Positions 63,435-64,000 of a DNA stretch of 64,000 nt are shown here, piece by piece (the first letter of the stretch is position 1; each line of letters opens with the position of its first letter). Under the pieces are notes generated by a model. It did not search any database, was not told the DNA's origin, and saw only the letters and a program-made list of their open reading frames with translations. The DNA comes from Aquabacterium sp. OR-4. Lineage in GTDB: Bacteria > Pseudomonadota > Gammaproteobacteria > Burkholderiales > Burkholderiaceae_C. The stretch spans positions 744,001-808,000 of the forward strand of contig NZ_JAOCQD020000003.1 in the NCBI RefSeq assembly GCF_025290835.2, in the 5' to 3' direction. A program made the position numbers and the translations under genes.

Positions 63435-64000
63435 GCCGATCCCACCCCGCCCCATAGCGCGCCATGGCATAGCACTTCACCACCACCGATCCGAGCATGC
63501 CGTGCAGCACATCGCCCTGCGCGGCGCGGCGTGACACCACGGCGCTGAGCAAGCCCTTCTCGGCCAGTTCGGCCAGGGCCTGGTCGACCCAGGGTTGGCG
63601 GTGCAGAGGATCGAGCGCGGCGATCTCGGATTTGATCTCGGCAATGCGCCCAGCCAGCCACTGGCCCTGCTGCTCATGCGCGCTGAGTGCGGGGGACACG
63701 GGTTCGGCCGCCGGCGCGGCAGCACGGGAGGCCCCGTCATCGCCACCCAGGCCCAGACCCGACAGCGCGTCGGCCATGCTGCGCGGGCCGGCGGCGGCCG
63801 AGGCGCCCACCTCCACCGCGCCAGGCCGCGCCACGCCCGCGCCGGCCGGCGCGGGCTCGACAGCCGCCGTTGCCGCATCGGCCCCCGCTGCCGCGCTGTC
63901 ATCGCTGCGCAGCAGCGAGCGCAGGTACGAGTAGGCGTTCTCCACGCCACGCAGCCGGCTGTTGCTGGCGCGGCGCTCGAGCACCTCCACCTTGTCGCGC
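63424..64000 (-). CDS. Hypothetical protein, 5' end beyond the window
   Basis: At least 192 residues; the frame is open to base 64000, so the GTG at 63990 is not necessarily the start. The visible part has a basic helical beginning (V-E-V-L-E-R-R-A-S-N-S-R-L-R-G), an Ala/Pro-rich linker, and a helical C-terminal module (L-A-G-R-I-A-E-I-K-S-E-I-A-A-L-D; then W-V-D-Q-A-L-A-E-L). Family not recognised. The last residues are coded by the octamer satellite. Confidence 0.6.
   Translation of the reverse strand, partial: RDKVEVLERRASNSRLRGVENAYSYLRSLLRSDDSAAAGADAATAAVEPAPAGAGVARPGAVEVGASAAAGPRSMADALSGLGLGGDDGASRAAAPAAEPVSPALSAHEQQGQWLAGRIAEIKSEIAALDPLHRQPWVDQALAELAEKGLLSAVVSRRAAQGDVLHGMLGSVVVKCYAMARYGAGWDRPAG

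Noticed and set aside
62366-63457. 363-codon plus-strand frame reaching through the palindromic element
   Set aside because: It begins inside the enoyl-CoA hydratase gene in another frame and passes through repeats; no domain or ribosome site.

Overview
The window is very GC-rich (about 70% or more by eye), with strong third-position G/C and tightly packed genes. Many tripartite-type binding proteins, LysR and IclR regulators, a metal RND cluster and acyl-CoA genes together suggest a betaproteobacterium of the order Burkholderiales (Rubrivivax/Leptothrix/Roseateles-like). That placement is inference from gene content and composition, not a database result. No rRNA, tRNA or CRISPR array was seen.

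Layout. 1-9.2 kb: a truncated EamA exporter, a chemotaxis receptor, an orphan pair of c-type cytochromes, a B12-type radical SAM protein, a secreted catalase-like protein, and a small membrane protein with a Crp/Fnr regulator. 9.3-24.8 kb: a galactan and beta-galactoside utilisation locus. A minus-strand operon (GH35 beta-galactosidase, then MalK, MalE, MalF and MalG-type ABC importer genes) diverges from a plus-strand run (GH42 beta-galactosidase, TonB-dependent receptor, GH53 endo-galactanase, LacI regulator, GNAT). Three near-identical 12-bp palindromes (consensus TTAANCGATTAA) sit in front of the GH35, GH42 and receptor genes and are the likely LacI operators. In the proposed scheme GH53 cuts beta-1,4-galactan, the receptor brings oligomers through the outer membrane, the Mal-type ABC system moves them inward, and GH42/GH35 release galactose.

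25.2-34 kb: a heavy-metal resistance island with a CadR/PbrR-like MerR regulator, a small CDF exporter behind a classical MerR promoter with a 19-bp spacer, CzcI, and a CzcC-X-CzcB-CzcA-like RND efflux operon with His-rich periplasmic accessory proteins. 34-49 kb: mixed metabolism and regulation, including a broken GGDEF gene, a Gfo/Idh/MocA oxidoreductase, an iron-type alcohol dehydrogenase divergent from a 724-residue acyl-ACP-reductase-like protein, a membrane-anchored receiver protein, IclR, a TPR protein, VOC, a ketopantoate-reductase-like protein, GST, MFS plus MarR, a hotdog thioesterase, and a degenerate tyrosine recombinase with a 12-bp inverted repeat next to it.

49-56 kb: a LysR-controlled hexarate operon (tripartite-type binding protein, galactarate/altronate dehydratase, aldehyde dehydrogenase, HpcH/HpaI aldolase). 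55-59.6 kb: small Nudix, YCII, DUF4287 and GNAT genes, then LysR divergent from a tartrate/D-malate dehydrogenase. 59.7-62.9 kb: two acyl-CoA dehydrogenase subunits and an enoyl-CoA hydratase. 62.9-63.4 kb: a gene-free stretch with a 241-bp nested palindromic element and an octamer satellite. A gene running off the right edge ends the window.

The strongest candidates for follow-up are the galactan regulon, the 241-bp palindrome, the recombinase that lacks catalytic histidines, and the acyl-reductase/alcohol-dehydrogenase pair.
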